Below, one piece after another: positions 1-8,018 of a DNA stretch of 64,000 nucleotides. Positions within the stretch are counted from its first letter, which is position 1. Each line of letters begins with the position of its first letter. A model generated the notes under the pieces. It did no database searches, had not been told where the DNA came from, and worked only from the letters and a program-made list of their open reading frames with translations. This DNA comes from Rubrivivax sp. (GTDB taxonomy: Bacteria; Pseudomonadota; Gammaproteobacteria; Burkholderiales; Burkholderiaceae_C): the NCBI GenBank assembly GCA_020852865.1, contig JADYZZ010000026.1:114436-178435 (forward strand). The letters are read 5' to 3'. The position numbers and the translations under genes were made by a program.

Positions 1-1353
1 CAGTGGGGCTACTACAAGCACCCGCCGCTGTCGGCCTGGGTGGCGGGCCTTTGGTTCGCCCTCGTCCCCGAGTCGCATTGGGGCTACGCGCTGCTGGCGG
101 CGCTCAACAGTGCCGTCGGCCTGATCGGCCTGGCATTGCTTGCGCGCGAGTTCCTGCCCCGGCCCTGGGTGCTGCTGGTGGTAGCGGCAGCCTCGCTCAA
201 CCCGGGCCTGACGACGCTGGCGATGCGCTTCAACGCCAACGCCATCCTGATCTCGACCTGGCCCTGGGCGATGTGCCTGTTCGTGCGGCTGATGCGCCAC
301 GGCCGCGCGCGCGACGCCGTCGGCTGCGGCCTGGCCTGTGCGCTGGCGATGCTGGGCAAGTACTACTCGGCCGTGCTGCTGCTGACCCTGCTCGCAGCGG
401 CGCTGTGGGTACCCGCCTGGCGGCAACGGCTGGCCACACGCTCGGCCGCCCTGGCGCTGCTCGCCTTCGTACTCGCCTTCGGGCCGCACGCGGCCTGGCT
501 GCTGTCGCAGGCCGAGGGTCCGCTGCAGTATGCGCAGCATGCGGCAGGGGTCGAGCCGCCCGCAGCGAGCCTGATCCGGGCGTTCACCTTCGCGCTCGCG
601 CAATGCATCTTCCCGGCCATTGCGCTGGTCGTCTTCGGCTGCGCCCTCGTCGGACCTCGGCGCCGGCATGGCTTCGCACAGGCCGTCCTGGCACCGCTTT
701 GGCCGCGCAACGAGCTGCCCTGGCTGCTGGCCGTGCTGCCGATCGTGGCCACCATGCTCGCCACCGTGTTTACCGGCGCGCGCACCGCCGCGGTGTGGGG
801 ATTGCCGATCGCTTGCGGGCTGGCGCTGCTGGCGGCCGTGCGCGCCCGGGCCGCCGGTGCCGACCTGGATCTGCGCCGGCTTTGGCGCGCGCTGGGCGTC
901 ATCTGGCTCGTCGTCGCACTGGCGGCGCCGCTGTGGTGGGTGCTGCGTGCGCGCGCCGCGCATGCCTCGGTCACCGAGCCGCGCCAGGAGCTCGCCCAGG
1001 CGCTGGCCCGCGTCTGGCACCGCGAGCACGGCGCGCCGCTGCCCTGGGTCGCCGGCACGCGCGCGCTGGCGGCGTCGACGGCGTTCTACGCCGAGGGTCA
1101 TCCACGCTACTTCAGCCTCTGGAATGCCGGCGTCGAGACGCCCTGGGTCCGGCTCGACGCGATCGTGCGTCAAGGCGGCATCATCGTCTGCGACGGCTCC
1201 GACGAAGCCTGTGTCGATCGGGCGCGGACCTGGAGCGACGGCGAGCGCGAGCTGTCGGTGGCGAAGAGCGATCTGGGCTGGCATTTCGCGCCGCGCAGCT
1301 ATCACGTGTTCGTCATCGCGCCCAGCCGCGCGCCCCGGGCCGACGGGCCGTGA
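1..1353 (+). CDS. Glycosyltransferase family 39 membrane protein, 5' truncated
   Basis: The reading frame is open from the first base, so the start lies outside the window. Near the first residues is the HPPL motif in a YYKHPPLSAW context, typical of ArnT/PMT-like GT39 enzymes, which move sugars from polyprenyl-phosphate carriers at the outer face of the inner membrane. Many hydrophobic segments follow for about 320 residues, then a soluble C-terminal part of about 110 residues. At least 450 residues are present. The substrate cannot be told. The family call rests on the motif and membrane pattern, and the sugar donor is unknown. Confidence 0.8.
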   Translation, partial: QWGYYKHPPLSAWVAGLWFALVPESHWGYALLAALNSAVGLIGLALLAREFLPRPWVLLVVAAASLNPGLTTLAMRFNANAILISTWPWAMCLFVRLMRHGRARDAVGCGLACALAMLGKYYSAVLLLTLLAAALWVPAWRQRLATRSAALALLAFVLAFGPHAAWLLSQAEGPLQYAQHAAGVEPPAASLIRAFTFALAQCIFPAIALVVFGCALVGPRRRHGFAQAVLAPLWPRNELPWLLAVLPIVATMLATVFTGARTAAVWGLPIACGLALLAAVRARAAGADLDLRRLWRALGVIWLVVALAAPLWWVLRARAAHASVTEPRQELAQALARVWHREHGAPLPWVAGTRALAASTAFYAEGHPRYFSLWNAGVETPWVRLDAIVRQGGIIVCDGSDEACVDRARTWSDGERELSVAKSDLGWHFAPRSYHVFVIAPSRAPRADGP

Positions 1354-1433
1354 GCGCCTGCGCGGCCCCAGGTGCCGGACGGCACCAGGCCGGGTCCGCA
1401 CGCTGAACGGCGGCGCAGGACCCATAGCCCCCG

Positions 1434-1457
1434 ACGCGATCACGCGATCACGCGATC
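1434..1457. repeat. Three tandem copies of an 8-bp unit
   Basis: The unit ACGCGATC is repeated three times without interruption just after the GT39 gene. The repeat is short and intergenic, and no function is suggested. Confidence 0.7.
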
Positions 1458-1496
1458 ACACGGTCGCACGCCATCCACGCGCGCCGCATCCCGCGC

Positions 1497-1800
1497 CGCG
1501 AGGTGATGCAGGCGCACCTCGCGTGCACCGGGCGGCTGACGCGGCGCTTCGATGCCATCGTGAGCAGACGGTCCAACGATCTTGCGCTGCGCGCCGTCGC
1601 CGCCGACACAGCGTGCATGTCGCGCGCATGCAGGCGGCCGGCGCCATCGTCATCGGCAAGACCCAGCGGTCCGAGCCGGGCCCGGGCTCGCATACCTGCA
1701 GCCGGCTCCTCGGCGCCACCGGCAATACCCGGGATCCGGGCCGCAGTGCCGTCGGCTCGAGCGGCGACGCCGGACTGCTGGCCGCTGCCGCCGACTGCGC
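1497..1800 (+). pseudogene. Amidase-signature family pseudogene, internally deleted and frameshifted
   Basis: Two pieces of an amidase (AS family) are readable in different frames. From about 1497, REVMQAHLACTGRL and then FDAIVSRRS match the N-terminal helix region of amidases. From about 1629, in another frame, AGAIVIGKT, then GSHT, LGATGN and DPGRSAVGSSGDA match the glycine/serine-rich signature in which the catalytic serines sit. The segment that should lie between them (the catalytic Lys region) is missing, and nothing convincing follows the signature. The stretch from about 1801 to 2083 shows no recognisable gene. This looks like old decay of a gene of about 450 codons. The family call is fairly safe; the exact limits are not. 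Confidence 0.6.
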
Positions 1801-2083
1801 GGCGCTGAGCGCCGATCTGCGCCAAGGCGCGCGCCGGCACCCTGACGAGCGCGTCGCGCGTCGGCGGCGACGCGCGATGCGTTGCGACATTCGGGACGAG
1901 GCGCGCGCGGCCCCGACAGCGCACGCTGGCCCGCCGCGGCGGGCGGCCGCTGCGGCAGGCGACCGCTCGACGGCACGGCGCAAGCCGGCAGCGCGAGCCG
2001 GCACAATGGTGGCGCACCTGCATGCTGGCGCGCGCTGCACGCCGAACGAACAGGGCGCGGCTCGACGCAACGATTCGCCGCAA

Positions 2084-2119
2084 CCCGCTTCGCATCCCGC
2101 TTCGCATCCCGCTTCGCAT
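2084..2119. repeat. Three tandem copies of a 12-bp unit
   Basis: CCCGCTTCGCAT is repeated three times exactly, followed by the first bases of a fourth copy, in the gap before the PAP2 gene. The unit is a multiple of three but lies in no supported gene. Confidence 0.75.
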
Positions 2120-2220
2120 CCCGCTCGAGATGAACCCGGCCCGGCCAAGCTCCATGTCCCAGCGACCGCCGGGCGGCGCGCGCGCAGCCCGAGGCCGCGG
2201 CCGCCGCGCCGGGTGATCCT

Positions 2221-2901
2221 GTGAGCGCCGCGCCCTTGCCCGCTGCGGGCTGGTATCTGCTGAGCCGCCTGGGCGAAGCGCAGATCCTGCTGCCGGTCAT
2301 GCTGGCCACCGCCGCCTGGCTGGGCTGGCGCGAGAAGGCCTGGGCTCTGCTGCGCCGATGGCTGGGCACGACCGCCGCGGCCGCCTTGCTCACCACCGCG
2401 ACCAAGGTCGCCTTCATCGGCTGGGGACTGGGCTCGGCGGCGCTCGACTTCACCGGCATCTCGGGTCATGCGATGTTCGCTGCGGCCATCCTGCCGGTGC
2501 TGCTGCGGCTGTGCGAGGGTCCGCTGCCGCCGCGCCTGCGTGGCCTGGGTTTCGCGCTCGGCTGCGCGCTGGCGCTGGCGGTCGCCGTCTCGCGCTGGGT
2601 GCTGGACGCGCATTCGCCCTCGGAAATCGTCGCCGGCAGCCTGCTCGGGCTGGCGGCCAGCGCCGCCACGCTGCAGCGCACCGGTCTGCCGCCGCCGCGC
2701 CTGCCTTTCGCGCTGCCGCTCGCTCTGGGCGTGGCGCTCGCGCTGGGCGTCGCCGCGGCGCCGCCGTCGCGCACGCACGACTGGGTGACGCGCCTGGCGC
2801 TGGCCGTCTCGGGCCACGCGACACCCTACACGAGGCACCAGATGCTGCGCGCGACGCGTGGGCGGGTGCGGCCCGCGGCGGTGCCGCGCCCCGCGCGCTG
2901 A
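2221..2901 (+). CDS. PAP2 superfamily membrane phosphatase
   Basis: The gene encodes 226 residues with several membrane segments. The PAP2 (type 2 phosphatidic acid phosphatase) motifs are visible: GISGHAMFAAAI at about residues 78-89 holds the SGH core, and SRWVLDAHSPSEIVAGSLLG at about 124-143 holds the R-x5-H-x3-E/D third motif. The family removes phosphate from lipid phosphates such as phosphatidate or undecaprenyl diphosphate at the periplasmic face. The GTG start is chosen because the hydrophobic N-terminus with the LLSRLGEAQILLP stretch begins just after it and nothing coding is seen upstream. The first PAP2 motif (K-x6-RP) is weak. The substrate is not determined. Confidence 0.82.
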   Translation: MSAAPLPAAGWYLLSRLGEAQILLPVMLATAAWLGWREKAWALLRRWLGTTAAAALLTTATKVAFIGWGLGSAALDFTGISGHAMFAAAILPVLLRLCEGPLPPRLRGLGFALGCALALAVAVSRWVLDAHSPSEIVAGSLLGLAASAATLQRTGLPPPRLPFALPLALGVALALGVAAAPPSRTHDWVTRLALAVSGHATPYTRHQMLRATRGRVRPAAVPRPAR

Positions 2902-3000
2902 AAGCCCCCGATCATGCCGCCGCGCAGGGCGCGCCGCGCAACCGCGCGCTCCGGCCACGCCGGCGCGAGACCGGCCGCGCGACCAGGGCCCGGGACGATT

Positions 3001-4347
3001 TCAGTACACGCCCTGGGCCCGCATCGCGTCGGCCAGCTTGACGAAGGCGCTGATGTTGGCGCCGTCGACGTAGTTGATGCGGCCGTCCTTGCGCTTGCCG
3101 TGGCGCACGCAGTTGCCGTGGATGTCCTTCATGATCAGGTGCAGGCGCTCGTCGACCTCGGCATGCGTCCAGGCCAGGCGCATCGCGTTCTGCGTCATCT
3201 CGAGCCCGGACACCGCCACGCCGCCGGCGTTGGACGCCTTGCCCGGCGCATACAGCACATCGGCGGAGTGGAACACCTCCACCGCCTCCAGCGTCGAAGG
3301 CATGTTGGCGCCTTCGGCGACGCAGACCACGCCGTTGCGCACCAGCGTGCGCGCGTCGCGCTCGTCGAGTTCGTTCTGCGTCGCGCAGGGCAGCGCGATC
3401 TCGGCCGGGATGTGCCAGGGGCGGCGCCCGCTCAGGTACTCGAAGCGCGGATCGTCGCCGAGCGCGGCGAGACGGCCGCGCCGCACGTTCTTCAACTCCA
3501 TCACCAGGTTGATCGCCTCGCTGTCGAAGCCCTTGGGCGCGTAGAGCGTGCCGTCGGAATCGCTGAACGTGAGCACGCGGCCGCCCAGATCGGTGGCCTT
3601 GACGGCCGCGTACTGCGCCACGTTGCCCGCGCCCGAGATCAGCACGCGCGCCCCGTGCGTCATGCGGTGCGCGTGCTGCAGCATCTCCTCGACGAAGTAG
3701 ACAGTGCCGTAGCCGGTGGCTTCCGGCCGCATCTGGCTGCCGCCATAGGCGATGCCCTTGCCGGTGAAGACGCTGCCGGCGTGGTTCGAGAGCTTCTTCA
3801 TCATGCCGGCCATGAAGCCGACCTCACGTGCGCCGACGCCGATGTCGCCTGCGGGCACATCGGTGTCAGGGCCCAGGTGGCGGTGCAGCTCGAGCATCAG
3901 CGCCTGGCAGAAGCGCATCACCTCGGCATCGCTCTTGCCCTTGGGGTCGAAGTCGGAGCCGCCCTTGCCGCCGCCCATCGGCAGCGTCGTGAGCGCGTTC
4001 TTGAAGGTCTGCTCGAAGGCGAGGAACTTCAGGATCGACAGGTTCACCGAGGGGTGCAGCCGCATGCCGCCCTTGAACGGGCCGATCGCCGAGTTGTGCT
4101 GCACGCGCCAGGCGCGGTTGACCTGCACCTGGGCACGGTCGTCGAGCCAGGCGACGCGGAACTGGACCACGCGCTCGGGCTCGATCAGCCGCTCGACCAG
4201 ACCGTCGCGCGCGTATTCGGGGTGGCGCTCCAGGAACGGCCACAGACTGGCGACGACCTCGCGCACGGCCTGCAGGAACTCGGGCTGGTGCGGGTCGCGC
4301 TGCTGCACGTAGGCGAGGAACTCCTCGGTCGAGCGGATGGCGGTCAT
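3001..4347 (-). CDS. gdhA: NADP-specific glutamate dehydrogenase
   Basis: This 448-residue protein, the usual length for hexameric GDH, carries out reductive amination of 2-oxoglutarate to glutamate in ammonium assimilation. Visible signatures are the substrate-loop motif PMGGGKGGSDFDPKG with the catalytic lysine, DTDVPAGDIGVGAREVGFM, and ISGAGNVAQYAA for the Rossmann nucleotide site. Two ATGs lie close together, at 4353 and 4347. The AGGGG ribosome site sits one base from the first and seven bases from the second, so the second is preferred. The gene stands alone on the minus strand, convergent with the PAP2 gene. Confidence 0.96.
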   Translation of the reverse strand: MTAIRSTEEFLAYVQQRDPHQPEFLQAVREVVASLWPFLERHPEYARDGLVERLIEPERVVQFRVAWLDDRAQVQVNRAWRVQHNSAIGPFKGGMRLHPSVNLSILKFLAFEQTFKNALTTLPMGGGKGGSDFDPKGKSDAEVMRFCQALMLELHRHLGPDTDVPAGDIGVGAREVGFMAGMMKKLSNHAGSVFTGKGIAYGGSQMRPEATGYGTVYFVEEMLQHAHRMTHGARVLISGAGNVAQYAAVKATDLGGRVLTFSDSDGTLYAPKGFDSEAINLVMELKNVRRGRLAALGDDPRFEYLSGRRPWHIPAEIALPCATQNELDERDARTLVRNGVVCVAEGANMPSTLEAVEVFHSADVLYAPGKASNAGGVAVSGLEMTQNAMRLAWTHAEVDERLHLIMKDIHGNCVRHGKRKDGRINYVDGANISAFVKLADAMRAQGVY

Positions 4348-4398
4348 GGGCATTCCCCTGGGCGGCGGGCGGGAGCGGCGCTCGCTTCGCGGGGCCGC

Positions 4399-4430
4399 AA
4401 AAAGCCCCGCACGCGACGGGCTGCGGGGCT
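4399..4430 (-). terminator. Rho-independent terminator after the HiPIP gene
   Basis: A perfect 9-bp stem (AGCCCCGCA / TGCGGGGCT) with a 10-base loop is followed, reading the minus strand, by a run of five T. It lies between the HiPIP gene and gdhA and would end HiPIP transcription, separating the two units. Confidence 0.8.
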
Positions 4431-4553
4431 GACCGGATTATGCCGCCGGGAAGGTGGCCCTCAGCGCGCGGCGGCCGACGCGTCCCGGGCCGGGCCGGTC
4501 CGGGCGGGGTCGGGCCGTACGGCAGCGCGCCGCAGCGCGCACGAGCGCGGGGT

Positions 4554-4865
4554 TTAGGCCTTCTTGACCCAGGCGCTGCACCAGCCCTTGGCGGCGACCT
4601 GCCGGCCGCTGAATATCGTGCACGGGCCGAACGCGGCGCCGGCCTTGCCCTGGAACTGCAGGCAGTTGCCGCAGTCGTGGCCGGCGGCATAGCTGGCGAA
4701 CTTCGCCTTGTCGGCACGCGCCGCGTCGAGCACATAGCCCAGCGCCACGGCCTGAGCATCCTTCGGGTCGAGCCGGGCCGCCTCGGCACCCAGGCTGGTG
4801 CGGCCGCCCAGCAGCGCGGCCCCGGCGAGCGGGACCGTGCGGATGAAATCGCGACGTGAGGTCAT
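4554..4865 (-). CDS. High-potential iron-sulfur protein (HiPIP) with Tat signal
   Basis: This 103-residue precursor begins with a twin-arginine signal, TSRRDFIRT, followed by a hydrophobic stretch, and is predicted to be exported folded to the periplasm. The mature part has the four cluster cysteines in HiPIP spacing: CGNC, then FGPC and KGWC near the C-terminus. HiPIPs carry electrons between the cytochrome bc1 complex and reaction centres or terminal oxidases. The ATG at 4865 is chosen over an upstream TTG because it starts directly at the Tat motif and has a GGAG site nine bases before. A terminator follows. It is Tat-dependent, and tatABC lies at 43-44.7 kb. Confidence 0.93.
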   Translation of the reverse strand: MTSRRDFIRTVPLAGAALLGGRTSLGAEAARLDPKDAQAVALGYVLDAARADKAKFASYAAGHDCGNCLQFQGKAGAAFGPCTIFSGRQVAAKGWCSAWVKKA

Positions 4866-4960
4866 TGCGGGCAACTCCGGTTGCGTCCGGTGGACGGGGC
4901 AGGGATCTTAGGCATCCCGCCAAGCCCGACACGCGCACGCGCCTTCTGGCGTCGGCTCGC

Positions 4961-5596
4961 TCAGCGGCATTGGTCGGCCAGGATCTCGTAGCCGATCGCG
5001 AATATCGACAGCAGCGAGCCTCCCGGGCGCAGGCAAGCGGGCTTGGCCGATCGCGCCACGCCCTGCGCGAGCGGCGACTCGGCGGCCGAGGGCGCGGCGC
5101 CGCTGGCCGCGCTGCCGGGCTGCGCCAGGCGCCCCCACGCGCTGCGGCTGGCGCGCGCGGCCTCGCGCAGCACCCGAGTGTCGAGGCGAAGCGGCGCGCT
5201 GCCGGCCGAGCCGGGTGAGCCGGCGGCGGCTGTGTCATGCAATGCGGACGCAGCGGCAGCCTGCGGCGCCTGCGTCTCCTGAAGCATCTGCGGCGTCTGC
5301 GGCGGCGCGAATTCCACGGGCGGCGGCACCGGTCGCCGCCGACGTTGCGAAGCCACCGTGCCGGTCGCGGGCCCGATCCATGGCAAGGCAGCGGGCTGCG
5401 CAGGCGCGATCAACAGCACCTGCAGCGCAGGGGCCTGCCGCACACCGGGAACGCTGCTGCGGCCGAGCAGAAACGGCGCGAGCAGCGCGAGCGTCATCGC
5501 CGTCGCGGCCGCCGCGGCAACGCCGCGTCCGACGCGCCCGGCTCGGCCGCCTTCCAGGCCGCCCCGCGCGCGGGCCGAGGCCCGTGCGGCCGGCAT
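4961..5596 (-). CDS. Proline/alanine-rich single-span membrane protein, function unknown
   Basis: The protein has 211 residues with a basic N-terminus, one hydrophobic segment at about residues 25-45, then a long proline- and alanine-rich stretch and a short C-terminal region ending IFAIGYEILADQCR with two cysteines. The arrangement (cytoplasmic tail, anchor, extended periplasmic linker, small domain) resembles short TonB-like proteins of Burkholderiales, but no TonB box-binding domain can be recognised. A GAGG site precedes the ATG. It lies 25 bases after the SRPBCC gene on the same strand, so the two may be co-transcribed. Confidence 0.6.
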   Translation of the reverse strand: MPAARASARARGGLEGGRAGRVGRGVAAAAATAMTLALLAPFLLGRSSVPGVRQAPALQVLLIAPAQPAALPWIGPATGTVASQRRRRPVPPPVEFAPPQTPQMLQETQAPQAAAASALHDTAAAGSPGSAGSAPLRLDTRVLREAARASRSAWGRLAQPGSAASGAAPSAAESPLAQGVARSAKPACLRPGGSLLSIFAIGYEILADQCR

Positions 5597-5621
5597 CGTC
5601 CCTCGTACAGGGCGCGCGCTC

Positions 5622-6092
5622 CTAGGCCTCGCCGCCGAACGTCTTGATCAGGTTGTCGATGTACTTCTCGACCAGCTTCTCGAACTCGCCGTGGACGACC
5701 GGCACGACGATCATCTTCATCAGCGCCGGCAGCGCCACCTCGACCTGGCCGGCGGTCTTGAACACGATGTTCGTCGCGCCCTTCTTCTCGCTCGCCTTCC
5801 AGCTGCCGTGGATCTGCGCGTTGCCCACGCCCTTGACCGGCGTCCAGGTCACGGTTCCCTTCTTGCGGTCACTCGCGTACTTGCAGGCGTGGACGGTCTG
5901 GATGCCGACCTGGGCCGTGCCCACGCGCTGCATCTCCCAGCGGTAGACGCCCTCGCCCATGTCGACGAGCTTGTCCACCTTGGGAAAGTGGCTGACCGAG
6001 AGCGGCACGTCGGCCAGCACCCCGAACACCTTGTCCAGGGGCGCCTTGACGGCGAATTCGTAGCCGAGGTCGATGTCGACGGTGACGGTCAC
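5622..6092 (-). CDS. SRPBCC-family protein (START-like fold)
   Basis: The 156 residues show the SRPBCC pattern: an opening strand with FAVKAPLDKVFGVLADVP, central strands with WEMQRVG and VTWTPVKG, and a long C-terminal helix (FEKLVEKYIDNLIKTF) that closes the hydrophobic cavity. Such proteins bind or shuttle hydrophobic ligands. It sits 21 bases after the stop of the WS/DGAT gene on the same strand, so it probably belongs to the same transcript and may handle acyl or sterol-like ligands in the same pathway; that role is inferred from position only. Confidence 0.8.
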   Translation of the reverse strand: MTVTVDIDLGYEFAVKAPLDKVFGVLADVPLSVSHFPKVDKLVDMGEGVYRWEMQRVGTAQVGIQTVHACKYASDRKKGTVTWTPVKGVGNAQIHGSWKASEKKGATNIVFKTAGQVEVALPALMKMIVVPVVHGEFEKLVEKYIDNLIKTFGGEA

Positions 6093-6113
6093 GGGTCGGT
6101 CCCTCCTTGCGTG

Positions 6114-7535
6114 TCAGATCTCCTGGCCGGGCCAGGGCAGCATCATCGCGACCAGCAGCAGTTGCTCGAACTCGCTGCGGAAGCGGTCGATGATGGCCTG
6201 CGGCTCGCGGCACAGCTTCTCGTCGGTCATGAGCGCGAACTGCACGCCGCCGCCGTAACTCAGGATGCTCACGTGCACGCCGATGTCGCCCGAGGCCGGC
6301 ACCCAGAACACCGTCTGGCGCAGCGTGCTGCCGCAGAACTTCAGCGGCTCGCGCGGCCCCGGCACGTTGGTCATCACCGCGGTGGCCTTCTTGGCGAACA
6401 TGCCGAGCACGGCGTCCTGCACCGGCTTGGCGAACAGGCCCGTCATCGAGAGGATGGCGAAGGCCAGCAGCGGCTGGTAGCTGCCCTTGAGCTCCTCCAT
6501 GCGGCGGTGCACCGCGTACACGCGCGCGACCGGGTTGGCGATGCCGATCGGCAGCACCAGCGGCGCCAGGCCGAAGCGGTTGCCCAGCTGCCAGGCCCGC
6601 TCGAGCGGACGCAGGTTCACCGGCACCATGGCGCGGATCTCCTTGCCTGCCGGATCGTCGCCGCGCTCGCGCAACCAGCTGCCGATGGCGCCGGTCACGC
6701 ACGACAGCAGCACGTCGTTGATGGTGCAGCCGAGCGCCTTGCCGACGGCCTTGACCACGTCCAGCGGCATCGGGTCGTTCCAGGCCACGACCTTGCGGCC
6801 GCTGCCCTTGCCCTTGAGCAGCGTGCGCGAGTCGTCGGGCAGCAGCGCCAGCGCCGCCACGTCCTGCAGCACCTGCACGCCCGAGCGCACCATGTCGACG
6901 GAGCCGAGCAGCGGCTGCGCCGGATGGGCCAGCGCTTCGAGCGAGCGCACGACGCCGCTGCCGGTCATGTCGATCGCCTTGAGCGCAATGCCGGTGATCG
7001 GCCTGAGCACGGACTCCGACAACCAGTCCTCGTGCGCCTCCTCCGCGGGCGCGCTGCGCACGGGCGGATCGCTGCCGCCGTCCGTGAGGCTCAGCATCAC
7101 CGAGATCAGCGCGATGCCGTCGGCGATGCAATGGTGGATGCGCACGACGATGGCGCTGCCGCCCTCGTAGTCCTCGATCAGGTCGAACTGCCACAGCGGG
7201 CGGTTCGGGTCGAGCGGCGTCGCGGCGAGCCTGCCGCACAGCGCCTGCAGTGCGGCGCGCTCGCTCTGGCCGCGGCGGCGCTCGAGCTTCACCGTCCCGA
7301 CGTGGCGCGCGATGTCGAAATCGTCGTCGTCGACCCAGCTCGCGCCCATCGCGTCGAGCACCACCTTCTGGCGGAAGCGCTCGTACTTGAGCAGCTTGTC
7401 GGCATAGCGTCGCCGCACTTCCTCGAGCTTGACCTTGGGCGCGACCATCCAGACGCCGACGATCATCATCAGATTGACGTCGCTGTCCATGCGCAGCCAC
7501 GAGGTGTCGACGCGCGACATGCGCTCGCTGGCCAT
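6114..7535 (-). CDS. Wax ester synthase / acyl-CoA:diacylglycerol acyltransferase (WS/DGAT)
   Basis: This 473-residue member of the bifunctional WS/DGAT family joins an acyl-CoA to a fatty alcohol or diacylglycerol. Seen in order are RPLWQFDLIEDY (PLW motif), the catalytic HHCIADG at about residues 138-144 (HHxxxDG), NDVLLSCVTGAIGSWL (ND motif), and NVPGPREPL with the DUF1298 C-terminal half. A GAGGAGAA ribosome site precedes the ATG at 7535; the longer open frame upstream has no such support. The acyl-CoA-binding protein gene is divergent 117 bases away. With the acyl-CoA reductase at 33.8 kb it makes a wax ester route possible. Confidence 0.92.
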   Translation of the reverse strand: MASERMSRVDTSWLRMDSDVNLMMIVGVWMVAPKVKLEEVRRRYADKLLKYERFRQKVVLDAMGASWVDDDDFDIARHVGTVKLERRRGQSERAALQALCGRLAATPLDPNRPLWQFDLIEDYEGGSAIVVRIHHCIADGIALISVMLSLTDGGSDPPVRSAPAEEAHEDWLSESVLRPITGIALKAIDMTGSGVVRSLEALAHPAQPLLGSVDMVRSGVQVLQDVAALALLPDDSRTLLKGKGSGRKVVAWNDPMPLDVVKAVGKALGCTINDVLLSCVTGAIGSWLRERGDDPAGKEIRAMVPVNLRPLERAWQLGNRFGLAPLVLPIGIANPVARVYAVHRRMEELKGSYQPLLAFAILSMTGLFAKPVQDAVLGMFAKKATAVMTNVPGPREPLKFCGSTLRQTVFWVPASGDIGVHVSILSYGGGVQFALMTDEKLCREPQAIIDRFRSEFEQLLLVAMMLPWPGQEI

Positions 7536-7652
7536 CGGGGTTCTCCTCGGTTCGGACGGGTTGTGAGGCGGCGACCGGATGCTGGTTAACATGGTCGCCG
7601 CCGTCAAGCGTCCATTCTCACCCAAGCCCCAACCCCGCCCGAGGAACCTGCC

Positions 7653-7907
7653 ATGGCCAAGCTGAAAGCCGCCTTCGACAAGGCCGTCGCCGAGAGCAAG
7701 CAACTGCCCGAAAAGCCCGACAACGCCACGCTGCTGAAGATCTACGCGCTGTACAAGCAGGCCACCGAGGGCGACGTCGAAGGCAAGCGCCCCGGCTTCA
7801 CCGACCTCGTGGGCCGCGCCAAGCACGACGCCTGGGCCGGCGTGAAGGGCAAGAGCGCCGACGCGGCGATGCAGGAGTACATCGATCTCGTCGAGAGCCT
7901 GAAGTAG
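7653..7907 (+). CDS. Acyl-CoA-binding protein (ACBP)
   Basis: The 84-residue protein has the full ACBP length and core: IYALYKQATEGDVEGKRPGF followed by GRAKHDAW and YIDLVESLK. ACBPs bind long-chain acyl-CoA in the cytosol, keeping it soluble and delivering it to acyltransferases. The family is common in eukaryotes and patchy in bacteria. It is divergently transcribed from WS/DGAT, which uses acyl-CoA as substrate, so a donor role is likely. A GAGGAACC site lies upstream. Confidence 0.95.
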   Translation: MAKLKAAFDKAVAESKQLPEKPDNATLLKIYALYKQATEGDVEGKRPGFTDLVGRAKHDAWAGVKGKSADAAMQEYIDLVESLK

Positions 7908-7980
7908 CCGCCGCCGGCGAGGCGCGCGGCCGCCACGGGGGCCGGCGCCGCCGCCTTGCCGCGCGCCCGGCCCAGCGTCT

Positions 7981-8018
7981 CTGCAGACATGAATCGCGCC
8001 CGCGATTCATGGCGTCAC
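7981..8018. repeat. Palindromic intergenic repeat, copy 1
   Basis: An exact inverted core (ATGAATCGCG, two bases, CGCGATTCAT) lies between ACBP and the DUF3422 gene and reaches into the DUF3422 stop codon. About 30 of its 38 positions match a copy at 31763-31800, and half a copy lies at 31151. There is no T-run, so it is not a standard terminator. Confidence 0.65.

Noticed and set aside
1368..1386. Small hairpin (GGTGCC/GGCACC) after the GT39 gene as terminator
   Set aside because: The stem is only six base pairs and there is no T-run.
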